A stretch of 64,000 nucleotides of DNA from Candidatus Xiphinematobacter sp. Idaho Grape (GTDB lineage: Bacteria; Verrucomicrobiota; Verrucomicrobiia; Chthoniobacterales; Xiphinematobacteraceae), in the NCBI RefSeq assembly GCF_001318295.1, contig NZ_CP012665.1, positions 310,001 through 374,000 of the forward strand, in the 5' to 3' direction. Positions 8,810 through 20,429 of this stretch are shown one piece after another. Within the stretch, counting starts at the first letter, position 1. The number at the start of each line of letters is the position of its first letter. The notes below the pieces were generated by a model. The model was given only the letters and a program-made list of their open reading frames with translations, did no database searches and had not been told where the DNA came from. Both the position numbers and the translations under genes were made by a program.

Positions 8810-9235
8810 TTACGGCAGGCCACCCCTCGTGTATCGCCTCCGTTTTAACCGGAGCTGTGCAATAGACTTTTCTAGATTTGCTCGAACGAACGCCAGTTCT
8901 TCTTCTTTCATATGTCCTTCACGCATAGCCACTTCTGCACGACGAACTGCTTCCTCTACCTTTTTCTCGTCAATATTTTCTTCTGAAATGGCAAGGTCAG
9001 TTAGAATTGACACTTGAGTGGGCACTATTTCTACAAAACCTTCCCCAACTGCTAGCCGATTCTCTGCACCATTTTTCCGGAAATATAATTCCCCTGGGAC
9101 AATTTCGGTCAATAAGGGGCAATGTCCAGGCAGAATCCCAAGCTCACCTTCTTTTCCTGGTATGACCACTGTATCCACTTCTCCAGAAAAAATACATTCA
9201 GAGGGTGTAACAAGCTCAAGTAAAAGTTTCTCCAT
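8810..9235 (-). CDS. atpC: ATP synthase F1 epsilon subunit
   Basis: Central-stalk subunit that contacts gamma and the c ring and can inhibit ATP hydrolysis. The 141-aa protein has the N-terminal beta sandwich (LLLELVTPSECIFSGEVDTV, GKEGELGILPGHCPLL, LAVGEGFVEI). A C-terminal helical hairpin from about residue 85 is rich in E and K. It is the last gene of the leftward atp operon, three bases after atpD. Confidence 0.95.
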   Translation of the reverse strand: MEKLLLELVTPSECIFSGEVDTVVIPGKEGELGILPGHCPLLTEIVPGELYFRKNGAENRLAVGEGFVEIVPTQVSILTDLAISEENIDEKKVEEAVRRAEVAMREGHMKEEELAFVRANLEKSIAQLRLKRRRYTRGGLP

Positions 9236-9238
9236 ATT

Positions 9239-11540
<2,302 letters not shown>

Positions 11541-11552
11541 AGGAAGGTAGCT

Positions 11553-13085
11553 TCAGAGGAAAAGCTTGGCAAATTCCTCCAGGGCGTGCTTTAGCTCTTC
11601 TTCGAGCACATCGTCGATCGCTTGTTGTGTTTTGGAGATTTTTTCTACCAACGCGCTCTTCCTAGAATCCATAAATTCAATAAGTCTGGTGCTATACTCA
11701 CGGACCTGATCTATCCCTAGGGCATCCAAAAACCCGTTTTTCGCCGCCCAAAGGAAGATGATTTGATGATGCAGGCTAAGCAAGGAGTGCTGGCGCTGTT
11801 TGAAAAGCTCTACAATGCGTTGGCCGCGGTTTAGCTGTAGGCGGGTTTTTGCATCTAGATCTGACCCAAATTGTGCGAAGGCAGCTAACTCACGAAACTG
11901 CGCAAGATCCCCTCTGATCTTTCCGGCAACTTGCTTCATTGCTTTTACCTGAGCAGCGGAGCCCACACGGGAAACGGAAAGGCCTACAGAGATAGCCGGG
12001 CGCACGCCTTGATAGAAAAGCTCAGTCTCTAAATAAATTTGGCCATCGGTAATCGAAATAACGTTTGTTGGAATATACGATGAGACATCGCCAGCTTGCG
12101 TCTCAATAATCGGTAATGCGGTTAAAGAACCATTCCCTACTCCTATGTTGAGACGCGCAGAACGCTCTAAAAGGCGGCTATGCAGGTAAAAGACGTCTCC
12201 TGGGTAGGCCTCTCTCCCAGAGGGTCTCTTCAGCAGAAGAGAAATTTGGCGATAGGCAACAGCATGCTTAGAAAGATCATCGAATACAACCAGGGCATCC
12301 CTACCATTTTCCATAAACCACTCTCCCATACTCATCCCGGCAAACGGGGCAATATATTGAACAGTTGCACTCTCCGAAGCGCTGGCACAGACAACAACTG
12401 TATAACGTAGAGCATCTCGCGATTCTAAGATGGAGACAACGCGGGCGATGCTAGCGCTCTTCTGTCCAATTGCGACGTAAATGCTATAGACGGGCCTGAA
12501 ATTCGGATTGTGGGTGCCCGCGTGATTAATTACAGCTTGATTAAGAATAGTATCCAGAGCGATTGTGGTCTTTCCAGTAGACCGGTCTCCAATGATTAAC
12601 TGACGCTGGCCACGACCGATTGGTGTCATCGCATCGATGGAAATAATACCAGTTTGTAGAGACTGAGTGACCGGCTGACGCTGGATAATACCAGGAGCAT
12701 TACGCTCCAGAGGATAGAAGTCCTTGGTGGGGATGGGACCCTTTCCATCGATAGGTATGCCTAAGGCATTTACTACACGCCCTAAGAGGGCTAGTCCAAC
12801 AGGTATCTGGAGCAGTTTCCCAGTGCAACGGACTTCATCGCCTTCGCGGATACTCGTGTAATCACCCAGTATGATCGCACCAACGCTAGTTTCTTCTAGA
12901 TTGAGAGCTAATCCAACCTCCCCTCGGGGAAACTCAAGCATCTCGTTGAGTACAGCCTTACTTAACCCTTCAATCTGCGCAACTCCATCACCAATCTCTT
13001 GAACCACTCCCACGTAGATTTGCGCCGGACTGATAGTCTTAATGCTTTCAATCTTAGCTTCTATCTCCTGTAAAATTCTACTCAT
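11553..13085 (-). CDS. atpA: ATP synthase F1 alpha subunit
   Basis: Non-catalytic nucleotide-binding subunit of F1. With the ATG at 13085 the protein is 510 aa, the usual length. An open frame extends upstream to 13214, but the added 43 residues are not family-like and run into atpH. The N-terminus [15 protein letters not shown] is typical. The P-loop GDRSTGKT is near residue 168, and the alpha signature [13 protein letters not shown] follows. A 62-bp spacer separates it from atpH. Confidence 0.97.
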   Translation of the reverse strand: MSRILQEIEAKIESIKTISPAQIYVGVVQEIGDGVAQIEGLSKAVLNEMLEFPRGEVGLALNLEETSVGAIILGDYTSIREGDEVRCTGKLLQIPVGLALLGRVVNALGIPIDGKGPIPTKDFYPLERNAPGIIQRQPVTQSLQTGIISIDAMTPIGRGQRQLIIGDRSTGKTTIALDTILNQAVINHAGTHNPNFRPVYSIYVAIGQKSASIARVVSILESRDALRYTVVVCASASESATVQYIAPFAGMSMGEWFMENGRDALVVFDDLSKHAVAYRQISLLLKRPSGREAYPGDVFYLHSRLLERSARLNIGVGNGSLTALPIIETQAGDVSSYIPTNVISITDGQIYLETELFYQGVRPAISVGLSVSRVGSAAQVKAMKQVAGKIRGDLAQFRELAAFAQFGSDLDAKTRLQLNRGQRIVELFKQRQHSLLSLHHQIIFLWAAKNGFLDALGIDQVREYSTRLIEFMDSRKSALVEKISKTQQAIDDVLEEELKHALEEFAKLFL

Positions 13086-13147
13086 GGCATTTAAAAAATA
13101 GGAGTCCCCCTTGTAATGAGAGGTAAAAAGTAGAAAACGGGTGACGG

Positions 13148-13576
13148 CTAGGTATCTAGATCTAGAAGAAACGAAGAAACACGCCCCAAATAGCTCAGGA
13201 CTGTACCATCCCATACCTCGCTGCCAATCTGAATGTGTAGGCCTCCCAATACCTCAGCGTTGTCCTCAAACTGTACCTCCAAATCTTTGTCATAAAAGGA
13301 TATAAGCCTTTTTTTAATGAGTGATCTCTCTCTGGAAGAAAGAGGCACCGCGCTCTGTACCCTAGCTTGACTATCAGCAAGTGCTAAGCGAATCCGCCTC
13401 GTCAGTTCACGCAAGATTTGAAGATACTGACGCGGCTTCTCTTTTATCAAAGCATCTACCACTGCAAAAACACAACCCTCCGCCACTTTCCCCTGGTTCA
13501 CACACAAGAGAAAGAGCTTTCTAGAGAGAATACGACCTGCCTTCTTTACTTTCACAGCTGGGGTACTTTCAATCAA
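13148..13576 (-). CDS. atpH: ATP synthase F1 delta subunit, compact form
   Basis: Peripheral-stalk subunit that ties alpha to the b subunits. At 142 aa it is about 35 residues shorter than the E. coli form, with a reduced N-terminal helical domain ([27 protein letters not shown]). The C-terminal part is well preserved: [38 protein letters not shown]. This compact form is consistent with the short delta subunits I recall from Verrucomicrobia, so it is probably not a truncation. Its start overlaps the atpF stop by four bases, which suggests translational coupling. Confidence 0.88.
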   Translation of the reverse strand: MIESTPAVKVKKAGRILSRKLFLLCVNQGKVAEGCVFAVVDALIKEKPRQYLQILRELTRRIRLALADSQARVQSAVPLSSRERSLIKKRLISFYDKDLEVQFEDNAEVLGGLHIQIGSEVWDGTVLSYLGRVSSFLLDLDT

Positions 13577-14082
13577 CTAGTCACTACACGCAACACCTCT
13601 GCAGATAAACGTTTTTGATCTTCGTCAGTTAGCACTTTACCGACAACCTTAGCAGTCGTCTTTACTACTAAAATAGCCGTCTGCTCCTTGACTTCCTTTA
13701 TCATTCTTGCACGTTCGCCAGCAATAGTTTCCCCTGCTCGTACAATCATTGACTCGGCCTCCTGTTTTGTTTGCTGAAGTGCTCTTTGTGCTTGAATCTT
13801 GGAAGCTGCCTGTATCTCCCTAAAAAGGACTTGTGCCTCCTCATTTGCCTTACGAAGAATTGCCTGGCGGTGAAGTTCGGCCTCATCCATGAGGCTTTTT
13901 GCCCTCTCTGCATTTAGCTTAGCTTCTTCGATAAGCTTCTGCCGATCAGACAGTATCTTAAGTACAGGTTTAAAAGCGAGTCGATCCAGAGTGAAATAGG
14001 CTGTCAGAAAAAGAACAACTTGTGCTGCAAAGTGGGGCCAGTCCACCCCAAACTGCTTGAGAATATGGTCAATTGCGCCCAT
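13573..14082 (-). CDS. atpF: ATP synthase Fo b subunit
   Basis: Peripheral-stalk membrane subunit. The 169-aa protein has one hydrophobic N-terminal segment (WPHFAAQVVLFLTAYFTLDRL). A long charged helix follows with the hallmark pattern KPVLKILSDRQKLIEEAKLN and further A/E/Q/K-rich heptads to the end. Only one b gene is present, so the stalk should be a homodimer. It lies 89 bp after atpE. Confidence 0.95.
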   Translation of the reverse strand: MGAIDHILKQFGVDWPHFAAQVVLFLTAYFTLDRLAFKPVLKILSDRQKLIEEAKLNAERAKSLMDEAELHRQAILRKANEEAQVLFREIQAASKIQAQRALQQTKQEAESMIVRAGETIAGERARMIKEVKEQTAILVVKTTAKVVGKVLTDEDQKRLSAEVLRVVTS

Positions 14083-14171
14083 GGGTCGGGAGGCCCCCCT
14101 TCAAGGGAGAAAGCATGGCACCACGTACGATATCTTCTGATCCTCACATTCAAAGCCCACTGGAGTTCTCA

Positions 14172-14411
14172 CTAGCGTCCCTGGAAAGCCAAAATCAAGG
14201 CATATATGGCAATAGATTCCGCTAGTGCAATTCCAAGAATACCGAGTGCCAGCACGCGTCCAAAAGTTCCTGGATTGCGGCCAACGGCCTCTACCATTTT
14301 GGCACCGATCCAACCGATACCTAACGCTGCTCCAGCTCCTGCCATACCTAGTGTGAGACTGCCAGTGAGTCCTGAAGTAGTAGCTGCTTCTGCAAGAATT
14401 TGAGTTAACAT
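14172..14411 (-). CDS. atpE: ATP synthase Fo c subunit (proteolipid)
   Basis: The 79-aa hairpin has two hydrophobic helices joined by the polar loop GRNPG. The ion-carrying glutamate is in ALAESIAIYALI of helix 2, near residue 65. In Na+-driven rings a glutamine in helix 1 assists this site; the aligned position here is an isoleucine (GIGWIGAKMVEA). This points to proton coupling, by inference from the motif. It lies 141 bp downstream of atpB. Confidence 0.96.
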   Translation of the reverse strand: MLTQILAEAATTSGLTGSLTLGMAGAGAALGIGWIGAKMVEAVGRNPGTFGRVLALGILGIALAESIAIYALILAFQGR

Positions 14412-14552
14412 AGGATTCTGATGTTTTTAGGGATAAGATTTACGGACTTCAAGCGGTTAAAACGCCTTGAACGCGAAAAACAGCTTGTACAGAAGAATAC
14501 GCTGACCAACAGCCATAGAAACACTTTCCTCAAAGGGGGAGTCTTAACTGTG

Positions 14553-15416
14553 TCATTCTGAGTGGACTGTGGAAAGCTGAATATATACCGCAATTAGAAG
14601 CGTAAATACTACAGCCTGGAGAAATCCGATTAGCAGTTCCAAAAAGTAAAAGGGAATTGGTACTACTACACTCATTAGGGCAGACACCCACTGTGAGAAG
14701 CCAAGGCTGTTCCCCAAGTCCGTCATGGTACGCATCAAGATTTCTCCCGCATAAACATTGCCATAAAGGCGTAAAGACAGGGACATAGGACGGACAAGGA
14801 TGGAAATAACCTCTAGAACTCCAACAAAGAGAAAAATAGGGCTTAATACAAGAGAAAGTACCCCTTTAACACCACCCTTTACTTCAAAGAGGGCCTTAAC
14901 AAGACCAAAAAATCCCACTTCCTGGACGGTCCATAGAAACCAGAAGTACATCGCTACTGTAGCTAATCCAAGAGTCATGTTTAGGTCCGCTGTAGTCGGT
15001 CGAAGCAGAGGAATTTCCACCTCACTCACAGTTAAAAAACCTGCCTTAGATCCCCATCCAACAGTACCAACGCCGGGTAGCAGGCCGAACCAATTTGAGA
15101 AAAGGATAAAGAGAAATAATGAGGCAAGAAATCCGAAAGCTTTCTGTGCCATGCGTCTACCAATAATTCCCTCAATAACATTAAGGGTGATTTCCACTAT
15201 TGCCTCAAAAAAATTTTGCATTCCTCCAGGAATTACACGCAGCCTGGTAGCAAATCGATAGGCAAATAGAAGTACTGCCCCAGTAACTAGGACAGAAACC
15301 AAAATAGAATTGCTAAGCCAGGCAGTGAAGCTTAGTGATTCCGTCGGAAAGAACCGGTAGGCAGATTCCGCCTTCAACGGAAAAGTAGCTACTAAGACCG
15401 GCGCATAAAAAGTCAT
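14553..15416 (-). CDS. atpB: ATP synthase Fo a subunit
   Basis: Membrane stator that forms the ion half-channels next to the c ring. The 287-aa protein has five to six hydrophobic helices, and the essential arginine lies in LSLRLYGNVYAGE near residue 220. The penultimate helix FLELLIGFLQAVVFTLL is also typical. It is the first recognisable gene of the operon; no atpI or atpZ was found upstream. The first 40 residues include an extra hydrophobic start that may be part of helix 1. Confidence 0.96.
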   Translation of the reverse strand: MTFYAPVLVATFPLKAESAYRFFPTESLSFTAWLSNSILVSVLVTGAVLLFAYRFATRLRVIPGGMQNFFEAIVEITLNVIEGIIGRRMAQKAFGFLASLFLFILFSNWFGLLPGVGTVGWGSKAGFLTVSEVEIPLLRPTTADLNMTLGLATVAMYFWFLWTVQEVGFFGLVKALFEVKGGVKGVLSLVLSPIFLFVGVLEVISILVRPMSLSLRLYGNVYAGEILMRTMTDLGNSLGFSQWVSALMSVVVPIPFYFLELLIGFLQAVVFTLLIAVYIQLSTVHSE

Positions 15417-16373
15417 CGTGCTTATATTCTAAAGTTGCGATTAGTACCCCTACTATTTTCTCTGCCAGCAGAGCACGCAGTACAGGTAGGGGTTACGATG
15501 TATCTGTTATTCATCTGGGAATGGCAAATATTAAGTTATGGATCACTTCTATCTCAGGCGGGAGGTAGGTTTTCGGCTTATACTCTCACTTCCCTATAGT
15601 GTTTGTTACGGTAACGCTGCTTCTCCATAAGTTTCCTGGTTTTTATGCTCCTGATGGGGTTCCCTCTAAACGGGTGGTTAGCACCATGGTGTCACACCAG
15701 CGCTGTTTACAGTTGGCAACAGTTGAGGGAGAGAAGAGACCCTCCTTCTTAGAAGAATGCCATGCCATGTAGATACAGTTGGGCTACCTGCGGGGCACTC
15801 TACAAAGACTCTCAGAGAATGCTTCTGCTTGTGGACCTGGGAATGTAAAACTAAAGTCGTTATAGCTTCATGGGCTGTTCTTGTAGTTTGCTTGGAAGGC
15901 GAAGCGCAAGCAGCCAACAATTTCTTGTTGAACTGTAAAAGTCGACGAATGACCAGAGAAGGTGAAAAACACCTGCTGCACACCTTTGCAATCGGCAATA
16001 GCTGAGAATAACCTGGTTATACATAGCTAACGTAGAGCTCTCTTAGTACTTAGGCTTTCTAGCTTTCTATCTACTATGAAAGGTTGACAGAAATAAAAAC
16101 GTGCCAAAAACATTAGTTTTGTTGAATTCCCTTCGAGGGAAGGATCACACTTACAGTCACCGTCATAACCTGTAGACAGAGAGCTAATGCAAATAGTATA
16201 TGCAAGATATGCGAATGCGACGCGGCATCCACCTGACGGTGTCAGAATACAGAACACAGTCCACCTTATGGATCACTACAGGATGCCTAAGGCGCTCTCC
16301 TCACGCCCCAGGGTGAGAGTTACGGGAAACTTTCCTTTCGCGGCGGGCTTTACTGAAACCCCGAAGGAGGGAT
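15417..16373. other. 957-bp gap upstream of the atp operon; no gene seen
   Basis: The stretch separates the divergent atpB and bactofilin genes. Open frames of 82 and 106 codons (for example 15678-15998 minus) have no recognisable motif and biased, cysteine- and serine-rich composition typical of chance frames. The atp promoter should lie at its left end, but no clear -35/-10 pair was found. Confidence 0.6.
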
Positions 16374-16376
16374 ATG

Positions 16377-16475
16377 ATGGGGCGCATGGCACACCAAGAG
16401 ACCAAGAGGCGCCACCACCATATCAGCCCACCATATGGAACCAATGCCCGTAAGCTGCTTATACTGGTAACATGA
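16377..16475 (+). CDS. possible 32-aa basic micro-protein coupled to bactofilin
   Basis: A strong Shine-Dalgarno sequence, AAGGAGGG at 16364-16371, sits five bases before the ATG at 16377; a second ATG at 16374 is closer. The frame encodes 32 residues, rich in H, K and R, beginning MGRMAHQETKRRHHH. It ends at TGA 16473-16475, which overlaps the bactofilin ATG at 16472 as ATGA. This is among the best ribosome-binding sites in the window and the overlap implies translational coupling. Whether the peptide itself has a role, or the frame only delivers ribosomes to bactofilin, cannot be told from the sequence. Confidence 0.42.
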   Translation: MGRMAHQETKRRHHHISPPYGTNARKLLILVT

Positions 16476-16984
16476 ACCTCAATAGCCTTACCCACGACGT
16501 ACAAGACCAAACCCACCAAACGAGAAAAAATATACTCACTAGTGAAGTAGAAATCAAAGGTACACTTCACTTTAAGGGTGAGCTAATCTTTGACGGAAAA
16601 ATTGAAGGTGAAATTGTTTCGGAGGGAGATTTGATTCTAGGGAAAAATTCTTTCATCAAGGGAGAGGTAAGAGTTAAAGCAGCCATTATCCACGGGACTG
16701 TAATGGGAAACATTACTGTAACTGAAAAATGTGAATTGAAATCCAGTTCTCAGCTTACTGGTGATCTCATAGCCGCACGCATGCAGATTGAAGAGGGGGC
16801 CACTTTTGTAGGGAAATCGGAAGTTAGCCCCAACAAGGCTAGGAAGCCTACTGAAAAACCGGGGAAAACTGCTGAAAAACCAGTAGAGAAAGTCGCAGAG
16901 CCTTCTAAGGTCGTCGCTACTGCACTCCCTGCACAACTACAAGACCTTCATCGTAAACCAGTCGTTCCCCAATCTAGAACCTGA
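16472..16984 (+). CDS. bactofilin-family cytoskeletal protein
   Basis: Bactofilins polymerise without nucleotides and scaffold cell-wall or division machinery. The 170-aa protein has a central right-handed beta-helix of repeated short strands, about residues 28-115. It contains EIKGTLHFKGELIFDGKIEG and later turns such as VMGNITVTEKCEL and SSQLTGDLIAARM. Both tails are disordered; the C-terminal one is a K/P/E-rich repeat (KPTEKPGKTAEKPVEKVAEP). Its ATG overlaps the stop of a 32-codon frame with a strong ribosome-binding site, so translation is probably coupled. Confidence 0.9.
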   Translation: MNLNSLTHDVQDQTHQTRKNILTSEVEIKGTLHFKGELIFDGKIEGEIVSEGDLILGKNSFIKGEVRVKAAIIHGTVMGNITVTEKCELKSSSQLTGDLIAARMQIEEGATFVGKSEVSPNKARKPTEKPGKTAEKPVEKVAEPSKVVATALPAQLQDLHRKPVVPQSRT

Positions 16985-17151
16985 TTCAATTCCCAATTAT
17001 CCCGCAGAGAGGATGGGTCATTAGCATAAGCATAACTTTCTCCCTCCTTATCTGCATTTGGAATTAAGCTCTGGATCCAGTTTCGCGCCTCATCGTGTGG
17101 GTACCACTGGGTTTTGGCGAATTTTGGCGTCTCGTTGTTTTCAATTCTCAT
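16948..17151 (-). CDS. hypothetical 67-aa protein, doubtful
   Basis: A 67-codon frame starts at an ATG preceded by GGAAAGACA, a fair ribosome-binding site. Its composition (acidic, W/Y/N-rich, for example HDEARNWIQSLIPNADKEGE) looks protein-like. It matches no family I know, and its last 12 codons overlap the bactofilin tail on the other strand. It lies just after the glycosidase gene on the same strand and could be a remnant. Treat as tentative. Confidence 0.28.
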   Translation of the reverse strand: MRIENNETPKFAKTQWYPHDEARNWIQSLIPNADKEGESYAYANDPSSLRDNWELNQVLDWGTTGLR

Positions 17152-17215
17152 TGTCTTTCCATCGCCCCTCGGTCTTTATCAGTCCTTTCTTACATAACTG
17201 TGCCGGTTTTCAGCT

Positions 17216-18403
17216 TCATTCACGAGCAACGATGGAAGAGATCCCTTTAACGTCTGTTACCAATTGGTGCAGGCGCCATAGGATGAATCCACCTTTTCCC
17301 CGGGGGCGCGTGGCCTTTTCGAGGCGCATTTGAAGCACAATTTCTGATACTGGCCAGCTATTTCTCTGTGCTAAGCGCTCCAGAGTGATTCCAGGATAGA
17401 TCGGGATTCCGTGGGGGTTAATTTTCTGGCTGCGCCACCACTTTAATAGTGTACTAAAACTCCGTGGACCGCCTTCCTTCCAGTACAATTGGGGAGCGAT
17501 GTAGTCTACCCACCCATGACACATCCAAAAGACTGGGTCCGAATATAAGCAATTTAGTTGATCTAAATCTGCTTCTACCGTAGATGGACTGCCCCTAGTG
17601 TAGATACCAAATGGGCTAATACCGAACTTCATACCGGGCCGCTCTTGGTGAATAAGTATGCTTAACTTATGTACTAGTCTGTTGATGTTCTGGCGCCGCC
17701 AGTCTCCGATCTCCAATTGTCCCCCTAAGGTACGGTAAGACAGGTAGGCCTGAGCGTCAGGAAAAGGACCAAGAAGCCGGTTTGGGTATGGGTAAAAGTA
17801 GTCGTCTAGATGGATTCCTGCCAGATTGTAACGGGAAATGAGGTCCTTCACCACTCTCAGTATATGATTTTGGGCTGCGACACTGGATGGGTCCATCCAA
17901 AGGAGGTTGCCTACCCGTCTTATATGAGGCGCTAGAGATTGGCTAACATGTTTTCTGTCGAACGAATTTGTTGCGTTGGTTGCCACCCGATAGGGGTTGA
18001 TCCATGCATGGACAGCAATACCTCTGAGTTTAGCTTCTCTAATGAAGACTTGAAGCGGATCAAATCCTGGAGTGCGTCCTTGTCTACCAGTTAAAAATCG
18101 GCTCCATGGTTCAATAGATGAAGAATACAGAGCATCACTCTCTGAACGTACCTGCACAAAAATATTGTTTAAGCGGCAGCGTGCAGCTACAGCTACGAGG
18201 TGACGGATTTCTTTAAGCTGTTCAACCGGTTCCATGTTCTTACGGGAAGGAAAATCTAGATTGTAAACCGAAGGAATCCAAGCCCCCCGCATTTCGGTAG
18301 CCCACAGTAGGCTAGAGCTACAGGAAAATGGGCCGTAGGAAGAGACACAGTATACCATCCCAGTGACGCAAAGATTCCAAAATAGATGCATGTCGACTGT
18401 CAT
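17216..18403 (-). CDS. GHL10/DUF187-type glycoside hydrolase-like protein
   Basis: The barrel begins MRGAWIPSVYNLDFPSR and continues with FVQVRSESDALYSSSIEPWS, GIAVHAWINPYRV, LAGIHLDDYFYPYPN and YIAPQLYW. This is the strand order of the GHL10 family (YngK-like), thought to act on cell-wall or other polysaccharides. The HLDDYFYP acidic pair is the likely catalytic region. The ATG at 18403 (or 18391) gives a hydrophobic, cysteine-containing leader of about 35 residues, probably a signal peptide. An open frame extends to 18550 but would run into the divergent aldo-keto reductase gene. The substrate is unknown. Confidence 0.82.
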   Translation of the reverse strand: MTVDMHLFWNLCVTGMVYCVSSYGPFSCSSSLLWATEMRGAWIPSVYNLDFPSRKNMEPVEQLKEIRHLVAVAARCRLNNIFVQVRSESDALYSSSIEPWSRFLTGRQGRTPGFDPLQVFIREAKLRGIAVHAWINPYRVATNATNSFDRKHVSQSLAPHIRRVGNLLWMDPSSVAAQNHILRVVKDLISRYNLAGIHLDDYFYPYPNRLLGPFPDAQAYLSYRTLGGQLEIGDWRRQNINRLVHKLSILIHQERPGMKFGISPFGIYTRGSPSTVEADLDQLNCLYSDPVFWMCHGWVDYIAPQLYWKEGGPRSFSTLLKWWRSQKINPHGIPIYPGITLERLAQRNSWPVSEIVLQMRLEKATRPRGKGGFILWRLHQLVTDVKGISSIVARE

Positions 18404-18536
18404 GAGGCTATGTTTGGGAGGATTATACTCGTTCGAAAGAAATCGATCGCAGCTTTTCGAGAAAAGTATGCAGTGAGCACTTTGCCTAGAAGATTCTGGC
18501 TTGCAGCCAATATTTAAGTTTAAACTCGCGAGTATT

Positions 18537-19562
18537 ATGAAGTATCGCAAACTACCTAGTGGGCTCCAAGTAAGCGAAGTTGGCTTTGGAATGTGGACGG
18601 TTTCTACAGGTTGGTGGGGGAATTACTCTGACATGGAAGCCATACGGCTTTTGCGCGAGGCCTTTAACCTAGGGATTACGCTTTTCGACGCAGCTGACAC
18701 TTATGGAAACGGCAGGAGTGAAGATCTTATTCGACAAGCATTTGGGACAGAACGTGAACAAATCGTTATTGCTACTAAGGTAGGTTACAATTTCCTTGAG
18801 CATGGTAATGACCGCCGTGGACAGCGTGCAATCCCTCAGGATTTTAAGGCCGAGGCCATTCGGCAAGCTACGGATGCCGCACTTTGTCGTCTAGGTACAG
18901 AAACCATTGATATTCTGCAGTTACATAACATCCACATGGAGCAGGTACATGACGACGAACTTTGGGAAACGCTAGAGAACTTGCGTTCCCAGGGGAAAAT
19001 TCGCCTCTATGGCGTGTCCCTTGGGCCGGCCATTGGCTGGCTGGCAGAAGGTGTTCTGGCAGTTCAGCGCCGTAACCCAGCTGTCCTCCAGCACATTTAC
19101 AACATTCTGGAGCAATATCCAGGTTCTGCCATCCACAGAGCGGCCCAGGAGGGAAATGCTCAAACTCGTTTTTTTGTCCGTGTCCCCCACTCTTCTGGTA
19201 TGTTGGAGGGACACTACAGGGAAGATACTGTGTTCCAACCTGGTGATCATCGAAGCCATCGCCCCAAGAGTTGGCTCGTTAATGGAATCAAAAAGGTGGA
19301 GCAGCTGCGTTTTCTGGAATTGGAAAACCGTACTCTTGCTCAAGCTGCTCTTCTTTGGTTGCTAGCAGAGGATCGGGTGGCCTCCACTCTGCCCAATATT
19401 TATAACGCTGACCAGCTGCATGAGTTTGCGGCCGCCCCCGACTCTCCCTCTCTCACCAGAGAGGAGCTGCAATGCATTCAAAATCTATCTACCACTAACT
19501 TTGGTTTAGAACCAGAGCCAGTGAGTTTTAAAGGGACCATGGAAACTATTTCCGCCGCTTGA
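18537..19562 (+). CDS. aldo/keto reductase
   Basis: An NADPH-dependent oxidoreductase of the AKR barrel family, 341 aa from the ATG at 18537. The catalytic tetrad is readable: Asp in FDAADTYG (about residue 52), Tyr in the same motif, Lys in ATKVGYN (about 81) and His in LQLHN (about 124). The C-terminal cofactor segment is less clear. An ATG-like extension to 18501 exists but adds residues not seen in the family. The stop overlaps the next gene's TTG, so the pair is probably co-translated. The substrate cannot be inferred. Confidence 0.85.
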   Translation: MKYRKLPSGLQVSEVGFGMWTVSTGWWGNYSDMEAIRLLREAFNLGITLFDAADTYGNGRSEDLIRQAFGTEREQIVIATKVGYNFLEHGNDRRGQRAIPQDFKAEAIRQATDAALCRLGTETIDILQLHNIHMEQVHDDELWETLENLRSQGKIRLYGVSLGPAIGWLAEGVLAVQRRNPAVLQHIYNILEQYPGSAIHRAAQEGNAQTRFFVRVPHSSGMLEGHYREDTVFQPGDHRSHRPKSWLVNGIKKVEQLRFLELENRTLAQAALLWLLAEDRVASTLPNIYNADQLHEFAAAPDSPSLTREELQCIQNLSTTNFGLEPEPVSFKGTMETISAA

Positions 19563-20332
19563 AACAGTTTACTAAGTTAGTCTCGAGGAGGATCTGCCAT
19601 AGGTGGCCCCATCGCCCTTTCGATGTTCAAATCCCTAGAAGCCCAAAGCTTCTGGTTTTTGACTTCGACGGTACTATTGCTGATACTTTTCAATCCAGTC
19701 TTTGCATCTTCAATGAGATGGCTGCTGAGTTCGGGTATCGTCCACTCCTGGGTAGCGAAGTTGAGGTTGCGAGAGGAATGAATACCCGTCAGTTTATGAG
19801 ATACTTGGGAATTTCCACAGTGCACCTACCAAAGATTTCTCTCAGGGGCTTTCGGCTGCTCCACTCTCGAATTGAGAACATTCTTCCGATCCGTGGCGTA
19901 CCAGAACTTTTGCACGAACTTCAGGATCGAGGCATTCCTATGGGGATTCTTACGTCCAACTCTGAGGAAAACGTGCGTGCCTTCCTTCATCGCCACTGTT
20001 TGGAAGTTTTCTCATTCACTCACAGCTCATCTCACCTTTTCGGAAAGGCGCGTGAAATCAGAGCCATCCTACGCCGAAACCGGTTGTCTGCTCAGGAAAT
20101 TATCTTTATTGGAGATGAAACTCGTGACGTAGAGGCTGCTCAGCAAACAAAGGTTCCAGTAATCGCAGTGGGCTGGGGATATAACAGCTACAAAGTGCTA
20201 CAAGAAAGAAAACCGCAAGCCACCATCGAGTGTCCAAGACAGCTGTTAGAGTTTCTTCCTCCAAAGAGAGTTTCTGTCTCTCCCTGCTTTTATGAAAGTT
20301 ATGAAGGCCTACTGGATCAGCATGGACTTTAA
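19559..20332 (+). CDS. HAD-superfamily phosphatase, phosphoglycolate phosphatase-like
   Basis: The nucleophile motif LLVFDFDGTIADT lies near residue 32. Motif II is ILTSNSEEN, a lysine follows in LFGKAREI, and motif IV is IIFIGDETRDVEAA. The helical cap between motifs I and II fits the Gph-like group. The only in-frame start near the 5' end is TTG 19559, which overlaps the stop of the aldo-keto reductase gene (TTGA). The 257-aa product has an unusual basic 30-residue leader. Substrate specificity is open. Confidence 0.82.
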   Translation: MKQFTKLVSRRICHRWPHRPFDVQIPRSPKLLVFDFDGTIADTFQSSLCIFNEMAAEFGYRPLLGSEVEVARGMNTRQFMRYLGISTVHLPKISLRGFRLLHSRIENILPIRGVPELLHELQDRGIPMGILTSNSEENVRAFLHRHCLEVFSFTHSSSHLFGKAREIRAILRRNRLSAQEIIFIGDETRDVEAAQQTKVPVIAVGWGYNSYKVLQERKPQATIECPRQLLEFLPPKRVSVSPCFYESYEGLLDQHGL

Positions 20333-20429
20333 CATCCCTTTCGCCATTTCATCCATTTCGAAGCCGGACGTCATTACAGACCTGGATTTGTCTAGTTGAT
20401 CCTCTTTAGGAGAGTGGTCAATTTCATCT

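Noticed and set aside
13086-13214. N-terminal extension of atpA
   Set aside because: The 43 extra residues are not seen in alpha subunits and the frame collides with the end of atpH; the ATG at 13085 gives the family's normal start.
14405-14593. 62-codon frame between atpE and atpB with a hydrophobic, lipoprotein-like stretch
   Set aside because: It overlaps the 3' end of atpB and has no ribosome-binding site or family resemblance; an extra gene here is not known in atp operons.
15678-15998. 106-codon minus-strand frame upstream of atpB, considered as atpI or a par gene
   Set aside because: No membrane helices or P-loop; composition is that of a chance frame.
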